Source: Bacteroidetes bacterium ADurb.Bin174
GTDB taxonomy: Bacteria > Bacteroidota > Bacteroidia > Bacteroidales > Paludibacteraceae
Direction: 5' to 3'
Length of the DNA: 51,364 nucleotides
Assembly: GCA_002070265.1 (NCBI GenBank)
Contig: MWCX01000079.1
Location: forward strand, 1 to 51,364
The notes below the pieces were generated by a model. It did not search any database. It had not been told where the DNA came from and saw only the letters and a list, made by a program, of their open reading frames with translations. This document shows, piece after piece, positions 35,260 to 45,816 of the stretch; the stretch's first letter is position 1, and each line of letters opens with the position of its first letter. Made by a program: the position numbers and the translations under genes.

Positions 35260-36510
35260 ATGGATATTCTTCAAGAAATATGGTCAGGTTTAAAACGCAA
35301 TAAGTTGCGAACGGTGCTCACAGGCTTATCGGTGTCCTGGGGGATATTCATACTGATCATTCTGTTGGGAGCAAGTAATGGATTGAAGAACGGCGTAATT
35401 TCCAACTTCAGGGGGAGGGCTACGAATACGGTGCAGTTGTGGACAGGCGTCACTTCTATGCCTTTTAAAGGTTATCAATCGGGCAGATCGTTGAGCTTTA
35501 CTGAAAAAGAATTAGAATATGTGAATGAGTATTTGCCGGAGGCAACCGATCCGACACCCATTATCAACAGGACATCGAACATCAGTTATCAAAATGAATA
35601 CGGAAGCTATAGTATCAGGGGAGTTTTGCCTTCCTACGAACAAATCTTCCGGCTGAAATTTGAACCGCATGAAGGTCGGTTTATCAATGAAGTGGACGTT
35701 CGTGAAAATAGAAAGGTGATGGTGATAGATAAAAAGATTGCAGAGGTCCTGTTTAAAGATGAATCGCCTTTGGGCAAGTACGTCAATGTCAATCAAATTA
35801 TGTATCAGATTGTCGGGGTCAATTCCAAAAAACAAGAATGGGGAGATGGCTATGCTTATATTCCTTATTCTACGGCGCAGATGGTTTATAATCCGAACAA
35901 GAAATACCATAGCATGGCGATGGTAGTACAAGACTTAAATACGAAAGAAGCAAATGAAGAATTTAACACGCGTTTAAGGACCAATCTGTCGCAGACCATG
36001 ATTTTTGATCCTAAGGATACGCAAAGTTTGTGGATAAGTAACACACAGCGTGATTATTTGCAAGCCATGAGTATTTTTAGTGCCATCAGCCTGTTTGTAA
36101 TGATAGTGGGTGTTTTAACCCTGATTGCCGGAGTGGTGGGAGTGAGCAATATTATGTTGGTTACCGTAAAAGAAAGAACCCGCGAAATCGGTATTCGAAA
36201 AGCTATCGGTGCTCCACCTACCCAAATTTTGTTGACCATCATCATCGAGTCAATTTTAATTATGGCGGTATTCGGGTACATAGGTATGATGGCGGGAATC
36301 GGTGTCACGGAAGTGGTGAATTTGGTGATGGAGCAATCGGCAGCAGGTAATCCGGGCGGGATGACGGTTTTTAAAGATCCGACCGTCAATTTGTACTACG
36401 TGTTCTTTTCTACCATGATTATGATTGTTGCAGGAATAATTGCAGGTTATATTCCTGCCCGGAAAGCCGTGAAAATAAAACCCATAGAAGCCATGCGCAA
36501 TGAAAACTAA
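35260..36510 (+). CDS. MacB-type ABC transporter permease 1
   Basis: 416 residues. An N-terminal membrane helix (about 15-40) leads into a MacB periplasmic core domain (about 45-245), then three C-terminal helices of the FtsX domain (about 275-410) with the coupling motif VTVKERTREIGIRKAIGA. It starts 16 nt after the ATPase gene. Confidence 0.93.
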   Translation: MDILQEIWSGLKRNKLRTVLTGLSVSWGIFILIILLGASNGLKNGVISNFRGRATNTVQLWTGVTSMPFKGYQSGRSLSFTEKELEYVNEYLPEATDPTPIINRTSNISYQNEYGSYSIRGVLPSYEQIFRLKFEPHEGRFINEVDVRENRKVMVIDKKIAEVLFKDESPLGKYVNVNQIMYQIVGVNSKKQEWGDGYAYIPYSTAQMVYNPNKKYHSMAMVVQDLNTKEANEEFNTRLRTNLSQTMIFDPKDTQSLWISNTQRDYLQAMSIFSAISLFVMIVGVLTLIAGVVGVSNIMLVTVKERTREIGIRKAIGAPPTQILLTIIIESILIMAVFGYIGMMAGIGVTEVVNLVMEQSAAGNPGGMTVFKDPTVNLYYVFFSTMIMIVAGIIAGYIPARKAVKIKPIEAMRNEN

Positions 36511-36522
36511 CTACTAATTACT

Positions 36523-36558
36523 TAACTTCTTTAACTTCCCTAACTTCTTTAACTTCCA
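36523..36558. repeat. 9-nt tandem repeat TAACTTCTT, four units
   Basis: Four consecutive 9-mers: TAACTTCTT, TAACTTCCC, TAACTTCTT, TAACTTCCA. They lie between the two permease genes. The same unit occurs at 39295-39339 and inside the coding region at 45942-46246. Confidence 0.85.
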
Positions 36559-36582
36559 AAACAAACTACTAACTACTAAACA

Positions 36583-37842
36583 ATGCCTTTCATAGATTTA
36601 GATAAGTATCACGAAGTATGGAATACCATCACAAGCAATAAATCACGCAGTGTTTTTACGGCTTTTGGGGTGTTCTGGGGCATGTTTATGTTAGTCGTTT
36701 TGGTAGGTGCAGGCACGGCATTGGAACGCGGTATTTCGTCACAGATAGAAAGCTTTTCAGCCAATTCCTGTTTTATGTGGACACAGCGTACTTCATTACC
36801 TTATAAGGGTTTCAGAAAAGGACGTAATTGGGATATGAAAAATGGAGATATACAACTGATACAATCGACAGTTCCTGAATTACAGTATATTGCTCCTATG
36901 ATTTTTAGAGGAGGTGGTGGTTCTAATAATGTCAGTCGTAACGACAAATCAGGTTCCTATCAAATTAAGGGTGTAACTACGGATTATGCGTTGATAGATA
37001 GACCCAGACAGATATTGGGAAGGTATATCAATCAAGTTGATGTGGCGGAAAAGAGAAAGGTTTGCGTGATTGGAGAACGGGTATATGAAGTGTTATTTCC
37101 TCATGGAGAAGATCCGATTGGCAAGAATATTCAGGTGAGCGGCATTTATTTTCAGGTGGTGGGTGTATCGGGTAGTTATGGAAATGTCAATATCGGCGGA
37201 AAGGCTGAAGAGTCTGTGGTGCTGCCTTTTTCAACCATGCAGCAAGTTTTCAATATGGGAAATGCATTACATTTCTTGGCACTGACTACCCAACCCGGAG
37301 TGAAGGTAACGGTTTTAGAAGATAAGGTAAAAGCTGTTTTGAAAGCAGCTAATAATATTGCTCCTGAAGATGATTCTGCAATTGGTGGAATGAACATGGA
37401 GGAAATGTTTACCATGTTTTTCTATTTGGGAATTGGCATTGTTTCGTTGATGTGGGTGGTTGGCATGGGTACCCTGTTTGCCGGAGCAGTAGGAGTCAGC
37501 AATATTATGTTGGTAACCGTGCGTGAACGTACCAAAGAAATAGGCATCAGACGGGCAATTGGTGCGACACCAACGGCTATAGTCGGACAGATATTGATAG
37601 AGAGTGTGGTGTTGACATTGATTGCCGGCGTTGCAGGATTGATGTCGGGTGTAGGAGTTTTATCCTTGGCAGGAGAATTCCTGGAAGGAACTGCTGCTGA
37701 ATTAATACAAAATCCGCAAATAGATTTTGGGGTAGCGATTGGTGCTTTGGTAGTATTGATGATTATCGGAGCATTGGCCGGTTTAATCCCCGCCAACAGG
37801 GCAATGAGGATTAAGGCTATTGAAGCGATAAGGGAAGAATAA
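36583..37842 (+). CDS. MacB-type ABC transporter permease 2
   Basis: 419 residues, same plan as the preceding permease: N-terminal helix, periplasmic core domain (about 50-270), and an FtsX domain with VTVRERTKEIGIRRAIGATPTA. The two differ enough to suggest a heterodimeric pump rather than a recent copy. The 72-nt gap before it holds the 9-nt repeat. Confidence 0.93.
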   Translation: MPFIDLDKYHEVWNTITSNKSRSVFTAFGVFWGMFMLVVLVGAGTALERGISSQIESFSANSCFMWTQRTSLPYKGFRKGRNWDMKNGDIQLIQSTVPELQYIAPMIFRGGGGSNNVSRNDKSGSYQIKGVTTDYALIDRPRQILGRYINQVDVAEKRKVCVIGERVYEVLFPHGEDPIGKNIQVSGIYFQVVGVSGSYGNVNIGGKAEESVVLPFSTMQQVFNMGNALHFLALTTQPGVKVTVLEDKVKAVLKAANNIAPEDDSAIGGMNMEEMFTMFFYLGIGIVSLMWVVGMGTLFAGAVGVSNIMLVTVRERTKEIGIRRAIGATPTAIVGQILIESVVLTLIAGVAGLMSGVGVLSLAGEFLEGTAAELIQNPQIDFGVAIGALVVLMIIGALAGLIPANRAMRIKAIEAIREE

Positions 37843-37972
37843 AAATGATTAATATAACAACAATAATATGAAACGAAGATGAACTGATTTAATCAATTGT
37901 TTCGCTTATGCTAATGATTCAATGAGTTTATTGAGAGTTCCATACGACAACTTAAAAACAAATTACAATCGT

Positions 37973-39103
37973 ATGAAAAAAGTATTCAGATTTATTTTTA
38001 TTGCAATTTTAGTTGCGGGCGTGGTTGGCACCTTTGTGTTCTTGTGGAAGAAATCCCGCCCGAAGGTGGTTCAATACGAAATTGTTGAAGTATCACAAGG
38101 GAACATAGAGAAGAAAACTGTGGCAACAGGCAAGGTGGAGCCACGTAATGAAATTCTCATCAAACCGCAGATGTCGGGTATCATCTCCGAAATTTTCAAG
38201 GAGCCCGGTGATAAAGTAAAGGCAGGTGATATCATTGCCAAAATTAAATTAATCCCTGATATGGTTTCTTTGAATAATGCCGAATCAAGGGTGATCAGGG
38301 CGCAACTGGCATACGATCAAACTGCCAATACTTTTGAAAGAGATAAAAAGCTTTTTAAAGAAAAGGTGATCTCGAAGGAAGAGTTTGAAAAAAGCGAGTT
38401 GCAATACAATAACGATAAAGCCGAACTACGTGCTGCAAAGGATAATCTGAGTTTGACACGCGACGGTATCACCGGTGATAAGACCCAACTAAGCAACACC
38501 CTGGTTCGTTCTACTATTGATGGAACAATACTGGACATTCCGGTGAAAGTAGGTAATTCCGTGATTCAGTCGAATAATTTTAATGATGGGACCACCATAG
38601 CATCCATCGCCAACATGAACGATATGCTGTTTGTCGGCAAATTGGATGAAACCGAAGTGGGAAGAATTCATGCCGGTATGCCCATGGACATCACCATAGG
38701 CGCAATGCAAGGTGTGCGCTTAAACGCTGTGCTTGAATTTATTGCACCCAAAGGTGTCGATTCGGGAGGTGTGATTATGTTTGATGTGAAAGCAGCTGTT
38801 ACTGTCCCCGAAGATATTTTTATCCGTGCCGGATATAGTGCCAATGCAGAAATTGTTTTTGATAGAGCCGAACAGGTCTTGCTGATCCCTGAAAGCTGTT
38901 TGGAATTCAGTAAGGATACGACTTTCGTTTATACATTGATTACGGAAGATCCACAAGAATTTGAGAAAAAACAAGTCGAAATCGGCTTGTCTGACGGTAT
39001 CAACACAGAAATTAAAAGTGGACTTAAATTGAATGAAAAAATTAGAGGAACCGCGAAGAGCGACGAGAAAATAATGGTGAGTGAGGAACGGGAAATAGAC
39101 TGA
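37973..39103 (+). CDS. HlyD/MacA-type periplasmic adaptor
   Basis: 376 residues from the ATG before KKVFRFIFIAILVAGVVG. It has a single N-terminal membrane anchor, lipoyl-like halves (KPQMSGIISEIFKEPGDKVKAGDIIAKI and SNTLVRSTIDGTILDIPVKVGNSV), a helical hairpin between them (about 90-150), and beta-barrel domains to the end. It connects the ABC pump to the outer membrane channel. The spacer 37843-37972 holds no gene. Confidence 0.93.
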   Translation: MKKVFRFIFIAILVAGVVGTFVFLWKKSRPKVVQYEIVEVSQGNIEKKTVATGKVEPRNEILIKPQMSGIISEIFKEPGDKVKAGDIIAKIKLIPDMVSLNNAESRVIRAQLAYDQTANTFERDKKLFKEKVISKEEFEKSELQYNNDKAELRAAKDNLSLTRDGITGDKTQLSNTLVRSTIDGTILDIPVKVGNSVIQSNNFNDGTTIASIANMNDMLFVGKLDETEVGRIHAGMPMDITIGAMQGVRLNAVLEFIAPKGVDSGGVIMFDVKAAVTVPEDIFIRAGYSANAEIVFDRAEQVLLIPESCLEFSKDTTFVYTLITEDPQEFEKKQVEIGLSDGINTEIKSGLKLNEKIRGTAKSDEKIMVSEEREID

Positions 39104-39146
39104 TAAGAATGTTTAATGTTTAATCGTTTTTAATTGAGAACAAAGA

Positions 39147-39244
39147 GCAAAGACAAAAGAGCAAAGACAAAAGAGCAAAGACAAAAGAGCAAAGACAAAA
39201 GAACAAAGACAAAAGAGCAAAGACAAAAGAACAAAGACAAAAGA
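39147..39244. repeat. 14-nt tandem repeat, seven units
   Basis: Seven copies of GCAAAGACAAAAGA (or ACAAAGACAAAAGA), with a decayed eighth up to 39258. The unit is not a multiple of three and the frame is filled with Lys/Gln/Arg, so it is noncoding. It sits in the 267-nt gap between the adaptor and TolC genes. Confidence 0.9.
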
Positions 39245-39270
39245 ACAAGGACAATGAATAAACCAGACAA

Positions 39271-39339
39271 CGCGACCCCGCACCTCGGAACCCGTAACTT
39301 CTCTAACTTCTCTAACTTCTCTAACTTCTCTAACTTCTT
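39271..39339. repeat. CGGAAC-type word followed by five 9-nt repeats
   Basis: A short ACCCCGCACCTCGGAACCCG word (39275-39294) joins directly to TAACTTCTC x4 and TAACTTCTT (39295-39339), with another unit close by at about 39346. Three repeat families therefore share one spacer just before tolC. Confidence 0.8.
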
Positions 39340-39370
39340 TCTACTTAACTTCTTTAACAAAAAAACAATC

Positions 39371-40675
39371 ATGCATAAATCATCATTAATCATCATAACC
39401 TGCATACTCACAACTTTGACGGTAAAATCTCAAACGGTGTTTACCCTTCAGCAATGTATTGATACTGCATTGTACCACAATCGCAACATCAAGCAACAGG
39501 AGTTGAACCGGCAATCGCGTGAAATAGCTTATGAACAGGCGAGGATGAATCTGTTGCCGAATTTGAATGCTTCCGCAGGTCAGTACTTTACCTTAGGACG
39601 TTCGCTGACTGCCGACAATATTTATGAAAGTATCAATTCATCACGTAGTTCTTTTAATTTATCAAGTGGCATCACCTTGTTCGACGGCTTACAAATGAAG
39701 CACAATATTGATGCGCGTAGGGCAGAAATGAAGGCGTCGGAAGCTGATTTGGAAAAGATTAAATCAGATATAGAGTTGAATGTGACGGTTGCCTTTTTAC
39801 AAGTGTTGTTGTATAAAGAGCATGTACAAATGCAGGAAAGTCAGTTGGAATTGACGCACCAGAAGATTGAGCAAACATCCAGGTTGGTAGATGCCGGTAA
39901 ACAAGCGGAAGGGGTGTTGTTTGAATTAAAAGCACAATTAGCCAAAGAAGAATTGAATCTTACGCAGGCTCGGAACAATCTTAAATTGGCTTTGTTGGAT
40001 TTGGCTCAGATCATTGAAATTGAGGATTTCGAACATCTGGATGTGGAAATGCCGGTTGATATGTTGATGGACGAACCTTTGCTGACTTCTGCTGATGAGA
40101 TATATAATGCTGCAGTTCAACATCGTCCCGAAATTCTCGGTGCCGAATACAGATTACAAAGCAATGAGAAAAATGTGGATATCGCCCGTTCAGCTTTCTA
40201 TCCTTCATTGAGTTTTGGTGCTTCTTTGGGAACAGGATATTATGATATGAAAAGGGATGTTCCCAATGATGCATTTACAAAGCAATTGAACGATAACTTG
40301 AGCACCAATTTTGGCTTCAACCTGCAAATTCCCATTTTCAATAGATTGGAAGTTAAAAATCGTGTGAGTTCTTCGAAATTGGCTGTGGAAAACAGCAAGT
40401 TAGAGATAGAAAACGCCAAAATGGACTTGAGAAAAAGAATTCAGCAGGCCTATCAAAATGCGTTGGCTGCACAGGCCAGATACTTTGCGGCCAAAAAATC
40501 TGAAGAAGCCTCGAAAGAAGCATACCGGTACGCCGAGCAGAAATACGAAGCTGGGAAAGCATCCGTATATGAATTGTATCAGGCAAAATCAAACCAAACG
40601 CAAGTGTTGGCAGAACTTTCCCAATCAAAATATGAATATATGTTGAGAATAAAAGTATTAGAATTTTTAAAATGA
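39371..40675 (+). CDS. TolC-family outer membrane efflux protein
   Basis: 434 residues from the ATG before HKSSLIIITCILTTLTVKSQ, a signal peptide; the open frame upstream is only repeat sequence. Two TolC repeats with long coiled-coil helices are visible (QQCIDTALYHNRNIKQQEL; IARSAFYPSLSFGASLGTGY; ENAKMDLRKRIQQAYQNALAAQ). It forms the outer membrane duct for the pump. It overlaps the PadR gene by 4 nt. Confidence 0.93.
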   Translation: MHKSSLIIITCILTTLTVKSQTVFTLQQCIDTALYHNRNIKQQELNRQSREIAYEQARMNLLPNLNASAGQYFTLGRSLTADNIYESINSSRSSFNLSSGITLFDGLQMKHNIDARRAEMKASEADLEKIKSDIELNVTVAFLQVLLYKEHVQMQESQLELTHQKIEQTSRLVDAGKQAEGVLFELKAQLAKEELNLTQARNNLKLALLDLAQIIEIEDFEHLDVEMPVDMLMDEPLLTSADEIYNAAVQHRPEILGAEYRLQSNEKNVDIARSAFYPSLSFGASLGTGYYDMKRDVPNDAFTKQLNDNLSTNFGFNLQIPIFNRLEVKNRVSSSKLAVENSKLEIENAKMDLRKRIQQAYQNALAAQARYFAAKKSEEASKEAYRYAEQKYEAGKASVYELYQAKSNQTQVLAELSQSKYEYMLRIKVLEFLK

Positions 40676-40998
40676 ATGCAGAAAAGATAAAAACCCAATT
40701 ACGCAGAGGCTTTTTGGAATATTGCATTTTGCTGATTCTGAAAGAAAAGCCTTCTTATGCGTCCGATATTATTGAAGCATTGAAAAATGCCAAGATGATA
40801 GTGGTAGAGGGGACTTTATATCCCTTGTTGACGAGATTGAAAAATGCCGATATCTTGGATTATCGCTGGGAAGAATCTTCGTTGGGTCCTCCCCGAAAGT
40901 ATTATGAAATGACGGAAAAAGGAAATGAATTGCTCAATGAATTAGAGCAATCATGGGAAGAGTTAAATTCAGTAATTGAAAAATTAAAAAACAAATAA
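40672..40998 (+). CDS. PadR-family transcriptional regulator
   Basis: 108 residues. A winged helix, with LEYCILLILKEKPSYASDIIEAL, VEGTLYPLLTRLKNADILDYRWEES and GPPRKYYEMTEKG, is the whole protein plus a C-terminal dimer helix. PadR proteins often repress efflux genes and respond to small molecules. The ATG overlaps the stop of tolC (ATGA), so it is probably co-translated and may act on the promoter at 34511-34555. Confidence 0.93.
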   Translation: MNAEKIKTQLRRGFLEYCILLILKEKPSYASDIIEALKNAKMIVVEGTLYPLLTRLKNADILDYRWEESSLGPPRKYYEMTEKGNELLNELEQSWEELNSVIEKLKNK

Positions 40999-41010
40999 GA
41001 TTACGTTGCT

Positions 41011-42702
41011 ATGAAACGAACATTTACAGTCAATTTGAACAACACAGTTTTTAACATTGATGATGATGCTTATGAAGTATTGAAAAAGTATCAACACGAT
41101 GTTGAAGAACGTCTTTCTCTTGAAGAGAGGAAAGAAGTAATGGCTGACATTGAAAGTCGTATTGCCGAACTGTTCTACGAAAAATTGCAAAAAGGGAAAA
41201 CGGTTGTTACCTTAGAAGATGTCGAAGCTGTCATCAACATCATGGGCAACCCCAATCAATTTGAAGATGGAGACTTTGATGAATCCGCAAAATCTTCCGG
41301 ATCTGATAAAAATAAACGTAAAAGGCCCAGGCGGAAATTATACCGTGATGGAGAAAACGCTATTTTGGGTGGTGTTGCTGCCGGATTAGCCGCCTATTTA
41401 GGCTGGGAGGCAATTATTATCAGGCTAATTTTAATTATACTCCTTTTCCTTGGATGGGGCACGCTTATTCCTATTTATTTGGTGATGTGGTTGATAGTGC
41501 CCGAAGCCAAAACTATTTCCCAAAAATTGGAAATGCAGGGAGAAGAAGTGACCATTGAGCGAATAAAAGAGGAAGCTCAAAACATCAAGAATTATGTCGA
41601 AAGCGAAGCTTTTAAGACTTCGACTGCTTCGATTGGACAGAGGTTGGGTAGCATTTTTTTGCTGTTGGCAAAAATCTTCCTGGGCTTTATTGCTGTAGTA
41701 GTGGGCTTTGTAGGCTTAATAGTAATAGGAGCCTTGATGCTAACTTTATCTTTGATGATTTTTGAACCATCCATGGTGATAGGTGCTTTCCCCGGATGGG
41801 AATTTCTTTCTCCGCTTCGTACCGCATTGATGATTTTAGCATTGCTCCTTGTCATCGGTATTCCCATTTTTATGGTGGTATTTGGGGCAGTACGAACCAT
41901 CAGGAAGAAGAAAACTAAAACCGGAGCTTTCCCTTGGGTAATGTTTGTGCTGTGGTTAATAGGCGTGTTTATGGCTATAGGGTTGGGGGCTAAGACTTTT
42001 TTCCTTTGGAGTCAAAATGATTTTGATATACCGGGTGTTTATTGGTCGGATAATATGGATGATGATTTTGTTGATGAGGTGAGGACTGTAAATGCGTTTC
42101 AATCTTTAAAAACCGGTGGAGCATTGAAAATTGTTTTGGTACAAGACACAGTACAGTCAGTTGTTGTGCAGGGTCATCCATCAGCATTGTCATACCTTGT
42201 TACAGAAGTTGATGAAGACGGAGTTTTGAATTTGTACAGACAAAAAGTCAATTTGAACCCCGGTGTCAATCGTCCCATTCGTGTCAGCATCGGAACCAAT
42301 CAAATTGAAACCATTGATTTAGCAGGAGCTTGCTCGTTGGAAACCACGGAGAAATTTCAGGCTGAAAACATGAACTTGATCCTGTCGGGTGCTTCATCAG
42401 CAGATGTCAACTTAGCCATTTTTCAAAATTTGAAACTTGATCTTTCCGGTGCATCCAAGGCTGAGCTTGAGGGACATAGTTATCGGTTGGACGCTGATGT
42501 TGATGGTGCTTCTAAATTGGATGCCGAAGAATTCATCGTAAAAAATGCAGATATACAGGCTTCCGGTGCCAGTTCAGTCAAAGCCGATGTAAGTGATTCA
42601 TTAAAGATTCGTGTGAGTGGTGCCAGCAAGTTCAAATCCGAGCGCAAGCCCTTGTATTTGCAGAAGCATGTAAGCGGTGGATCAGTAGTGAGGGTAGAGT
42701 AA
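41011..42702 (+). CDS. PspC-domain membrane protein with adhesin-head-like (DUF2807) C-terminus
   Basis: 563 residues. An N-terminal soluble part (about 1-105), a PspC domain (about 108-170, KLYRDGENAILGGVAAGLAAYLGW), several membrane helices (about 215-335) and a periplasmic beta-rich GIN/DUF2807 domain (about 360-563) with repeated LSGASSA and SGASKA turns. It follows the PadR gene by 12 nt; a PadR-PspC pair is common in Bacteroidetes and may sense envelope stress. Confidence 0.88.
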   Translation: MKRTFTVNLNNTVFNIDDDAYEVLKKYQHDVEERLSLEERKEVMADIESRIAELFYEKLQKGKTVVTLEDVEAVINIMGNPNQFEDGDFDESAKSSGSDKNKRKRPRRKLYRDGENAILGGVAAGLAAYLGWEAIIIRLILIILLFLGWGTLIPIYLVMWLIVPEAKTISQKLEMQGEEVTIERIKEEAQNIKNYVESEAFKTSTASIGQRLGSIFLLLAKIFLGFIAVVVGFVGLIVIGALMLTLSLMIFEPSMVIGAFPGWEFLSPLRTALMILALLLVIGIPIFMVVFGAVRTIRKKKTKTGAFPWVMFVLWLIGVFMAIGLGAKTFFLWSQNDFDIPGVYWSDNMDDDFVDEVRTVNAFQSLKTGGALKIVLVQDTVQSVVVQGHPSALSYLVTEVDEDGVLNLYRQKVNLNPGVNRPIRVSIGTNQIETIDLAGACSLETTEKFQAENMNLILSGASSADVNLAIFQNLKLDLSGASKAELEGHSYRLDADVDGASKLDAEEFIVKNADIQASGASSVKADVSDSLKIRVSGASKFKSERKPLYLQKHVSGGSVVRVE

Positions 42703-42725
42703 TCGTTACCAGAGCACATAAGAGA

Positions 42726-42757
42726 ACCCAAGAGCTGACTTGAAGTTAGTCCTGGGT
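42726..42757 (+). terminator. Possible hairpin terminator after the PspC gene
   Basis: ACCCA (42726-42730) / TGGGT (42753-42757) with inner CTGACT (42735-42740) / AGTTAG (42744-42749). No strong T-run follows. Confidence 0.3.
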
Positions 42758-42860
42758 AACTTTATGAAGATATAAGAAGATATAAGTGTGAAACAGATGT
42801 AGGTTTATATCATCAAGAAAAAGTTCATAAATCCCATTTTCATTCCTTAAAAAATAATTG

Positions 42861-42897
42861 TACCTTTGTGTCCGCAAAACGGTTATTCTTACCGTTT
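42861..42897 (+). promoter_or_regulatory. eno promoter -7 element and leader hairpin
   Basis: TACCTTTG (42861-42868) is the -7 box. A 7-bp hairpin AAACGGT (42877-42883) / ACCGTTT (42891-42897) lies at the expected 5' end of the transcript, as before rpsF. Confidence 0.55.
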
Positions 42898-42922
42898 AAT
42901 ATATCAAGGAATAAATTCATAA

Positions 42923-44221
<1,299 letters not shown>

Positions 44222-44254
44222 GTTCGCTGACATAATTATATGTCGTTGAATTAT

Positions 44255-44292
44255 AAAAAAAGGGGCTGTCTCAAACGAGATGGCTCTTTTTT
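44255..44292 (+). terminator. Intrinsic terminator of eno
   Basis: The stem AAAAAGGGGCTGTCTC / GAGATGGCTCTTTTTT (two mismatches) is flanked by A and T runs. It contains GGGCTGTCTCAAA, also at the left end of the element 15754-15914. A smaller perfect hairpin GACATA/TATGTC lies at 44229-44244. Confidence 0.75.
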
Positions 44293-44391
44293 ACAAAAAA
44301 TCATTAGAATTTACAATGGATAGGCTGACATTTCCATAATATTTTTTTAATTTTGGGAATTAAATTCAAACGCTCTAAAATCGATAATAAT

Positions 44392-45717
44392 ATGAATTCC
44401 AAAAAGAATTTTATCCTTGATACTAATGTAATTTTGCACGATTACAAATGCATCCATAATTTCGAAGAAAATGATATTTACATTCCAATGGTTGTGTTGG
44501 AAGAGTTAGACCGCTTTAAGAAGGGGAATGAGCAAATCAACTACAACGCCAGGGAGTTTGTACGCGAATTGGACCTTTTGGCTAATGAGCAATTATTCAA
44601 GGATGGTGTTGAAATAGGGGAGGGGATGGGTAAACTTTACATTCATATTATTACCGAATACCCTCCAATCATTTCCAAGGCATTTCTTGAAAGGACTCCA
44701 GATCACAGCATTTTGGCAGCGGCTCTGCAGTTGAAAACCGAGAAAAAAGATATGAAAACCATCTTGGTATCCAAAGATATCAATTTGCGGATGAAAGCGC
44801 TTTCATTAGGTATTCCTGCGGAAGATTACATCAACGACAAGGTCACCAATCATAATATTTTTGATAAGAATCATGAGGTTTATGAAAATGTGTCTTCTGA
44901 ATTAATCGATGAATTGTACGGTCCCGCCGGAGAAATTTCAATTGACTCATTAGAATTTGCTTCAGATATTGAACCGCAAGAATGTTTTATACTGAAAAGT
45001 AATCGTTCCAGTGTATTGGCGAGATATGTGTCACAGACGGGCATGATTCGCCGGATCATGAAAGAGAGATGTTATGGAATAGAGCCACGAAATGCCGAAC
45101 AGACTTTTGCCTTGAATGTGTTGACGGATGATGAAGTTAAATTGGTGGCACTTACCGGTAAGTCTGGAACGGGTAAGACTTTGTTAGCCCTTGCAGCAGC
45201 TTTGCAAAAACATGAAACTTATAAACAAATTCTATTGGCACGACCGATCATTGCTTTGGCTAATAAGGATCTTGGGTATCTTCCCGGTGATGAAAAACAT
45301 AAAATTGCTCCCTATATGCAGCCATTGTTTGATAACCTGAATGTAATTAAAAATCAATTTTCCTATCAGGGAAGGGAAGTTCGTCAGATTGAAGAAATGC
45401 AACGCAACAACCAGTTGGTCATAGAAGCATTGGCATACATCAGAGGTAGAAGCTTAAGCGAAACTTATTTTATTGTTGATGAAGCGCAAAACCTGACGCC
45501 TCACGAAATAAAAACCATCATCACCCGTGCAGGAGAAGGGACAAAGATTGTCTTTACCGGTGATGTTCATCAGATAGATTCTCCTTATTTGGATATGTAT
45601 TCCAATGGCTTGGTGTATATGATTGATCGTATGCGCGGGCAAGATATTTTTGCGCACATCAATTTGATCAAGGGTGAAAGAAGTTATTTGTCGGAATTAG
45701 CAAGTAATATCTTATAG
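44392..45717 (+). CDS. PhoH-like protein with N-terminal PIN domain
   Basis: 441 residues from the ATG before NSKKNFILDTNVILHD; the earlier start lacks homology. The N-terminal PIN domain (about 1-150) holds Asp10 and NYNAREFVRELDLL. A linker leads to the PhoH ATPase domain (about 225-441) with Walker A GKSGTGKT at 256-263 and Walker B YFIVDEAQNLTP. PhoH2-like PIN-PhoH proteins are described as RNA helicase/RNases. A single-gene transcript is likely. Confidence 0.92.
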   Translation: MNSKKNFILDTNVILHDYKCIHNFEENDIYIPMVVLEELDRFKKGNEQINYNAREFVRELDLLANEQLFKDGVEIGEGMGKLYIHIITEYPPIISKAFLERTPDHSILAAALQLKTEKKDMKTILVSKDINLRMKALSLGIPAEDYINDKVTNHNIFDKNHEVYENVSSELIDELYGPAGEISIDSLEFASDIEPQECFILKSNRSSVLARYVSQTGMIRRIMKERCYGIEPRNAEQTFALNVLTDDEVKLVALTGKSGTGKTLLALAAALQKHETYKQILLARPIIALANKDLGYLPGDEKHKIAPYMQPLFDNLNVIKNQFSYQGREVRQIEEMQRNNQLVIEALAYIRGRSLSETYFIVDEAQNLTPHEIKTIITRAGEGTKIVFTGDVHQIDSPYLDMYSNGLVYMIDRMRGQDIFAHINLIKGERSYLSELASNIL

Positions 45718-45754
45718 TTTTTTCATTTACACAAAATATCCAAAAACACAAAAA

Positions 45755-45789
45755 AGCCAACTAAATCATTGTGTGTGAGACAGTTGGCT
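45755..45789. terminator. Bidirectional terminator between convergent genes
   Basis: The 8-bp stem AGCCAACT (45755-45762) / AGTTGGCT (45782-45789) has an A-run before and a T-rich stretch after, suitable for both strands. Its AGCCAACTAAATCATTGTG word matches the ssb terminator at 16045-16075 in reverse direction. Confidence 0.7.
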
Positions 45790-45816
45790 TGATTTTATTA
45801 ATTAATTCTTAAACAA

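Noticed and set aside
39147-39244. CRISPR-like array
   Set aside because: Units are 14 nt and directly joined, with no spacers and no cas genes.
39134-39370. N-terminal extension of the TolC protein
   Set aside because: The open frame consists of tandem repeats; a proper signal peptide begins at the ATG at 39371.
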